Shown here: positions 5,356 to 5,424 of the stretch, piece by piece
Numbering within the stretch: the first letter of the stretch is position 1
How the letters are laid out: each line of letters begins with the position of its first letter
NCBI GenBank assembly: GCA_964507795.1
Contig: CAZDQV010000107.1
Span: 1 to 5,424, forward strand
DNA: 5,424 nucleotides
Direction of reading: 5' to 3'
From: UMGS973 sp964507795
GTDB taxonomy: Bacteria; Bacillota; Clostridia; Peptostreptococcales; Anaerovoracaceae
Translations under genes and position numbers: made by a program
Notes under the pieces: generated by a model
Told to the model about the DNA's origin: nothing
Database searches by the model: none
The model's input: only the letters and a program-made list of their open reading frames with translations

Positions 5356-5360
5356 CCTCC
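5356..5360 (-). promoter_or_regulatory. Ribosome binding site fixing the reductase start
   Basis: A perfect GGAGG on the - strand lies 5 bases before the ATG at 5350. It rules out the in-frame TTG at 5362, which immediately precedes this site and would add four residues (MEDK). Confidence 0.8.
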
Positions 5361-5385
5361 AAATCTTGATAATATCTCTATCTAT

Positions 5386-5414
5386 ATTGTAGATTTTTTC
5401 TCTGTCCGAAACAA
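5386..5414 (-). promoter_or_regulatory. Predicted sigma-A promoter of the reductase gene
   Basis: TTGTTT (5414-5409) and TACAAT (5391-5386) on the - strand are 17 bp apart. Transcription would start near 5379, giving a leader of about 30 bases. The leader holds no obvious riboswitch or hairpin. The window ends ten bases upstream, so any operator further up is not visible. Confidence 0.5.
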
Positions 5415-5424
5415 TATACAATCA

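Noticed and set aside
5348..5362. TTG at 5362 as the reductase start
   Set aside because: It immediately precedes the GGAGG that serves the ATG at 5350, so it has no ribosome binding site of its own.

Overview
The window looks like a chromosomal stretch from a low-GC, anaerobic Gram-positive bacterium of the Clostridia, probably a gut or rumen type. Three things suggest this: AT-rich intergenic DNA with strong GGAGG-type ribosome binding sites; an ECF sigma factor paired with a DUF4367 anti-sigma protein; and a large flavin/Fe-S enoate-reductase-type enzyme of the kind common in anaerobic Clostridia. No sequence search was possible, so family assignments rest on motifs and recall.

Layout from left to right. 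Positions 1-107 hold the C-terminal end of an unidentified gene on the + strand, closed by a hairpin terminator at 131-170. Positions 200-1659 hold an intact HipBA-type toxin-antitoxin operon on the + strand. A small Cro/C1-type HTH antitoxin (261-539) overlaps by 14 bases a 377-residue HipA-family Ser/Thr kinase toxin (526-1659). Two 17-bp direct repeats flank and overlap its promoter and are good operator candidates. A hairpin at 1711-1740 separates this operon from a convergent one.

Positions 1749-2903 (- strand) hold a two-gene regulatory operon: an ECF sigma factor (probably starting at a TTG at 2876) and a single-pass membrane anti-sigma protein with a DUF4367 sensor domain. The two genes abut exactly, with TAA followed by ATG. 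An ECF-like promoter (GGGACA, 16 bp, CGTTAT) lies directly upstream, suggesting autoregulation.

Positions 3016-3208 (- strand) hold a broken HTH regulator gene. Its promoter, ribosome binding site and first ~34 codons are intact, and its last ~29 codons are readable in another frame, but the HTH core between them is gone. I recall this family as the small XRE proteins often found beside hipA-like genes. A strong terminator (2966-2996) follows it.

Positions 3287-5350 (- strand) hold a 687-residue Old Yellow Enzyme-type reductase with an FMN TIM barrel, a 4Fe-4S cysteine cluster and a C-terminal FAD/NAD(P)H module. It has its own promoter at 5386-5414. It belongs to the 2-enoate / 2,4-dienoyl-CoA reductase superfamily, but its substrate cannot be read from the sequence.

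The loci look like independent units rather than one pathway. The most distinctive points are the fossil HTH gene, the phased repeats over the antitoxin start, the start and promoter layout of the sigma gene, and the atypical active-site and cysteine-cluster spacing of the reductase. I saw no tRNA, rRNA, CRISPR array, insertion sequence or obviously novel multi-gene system.
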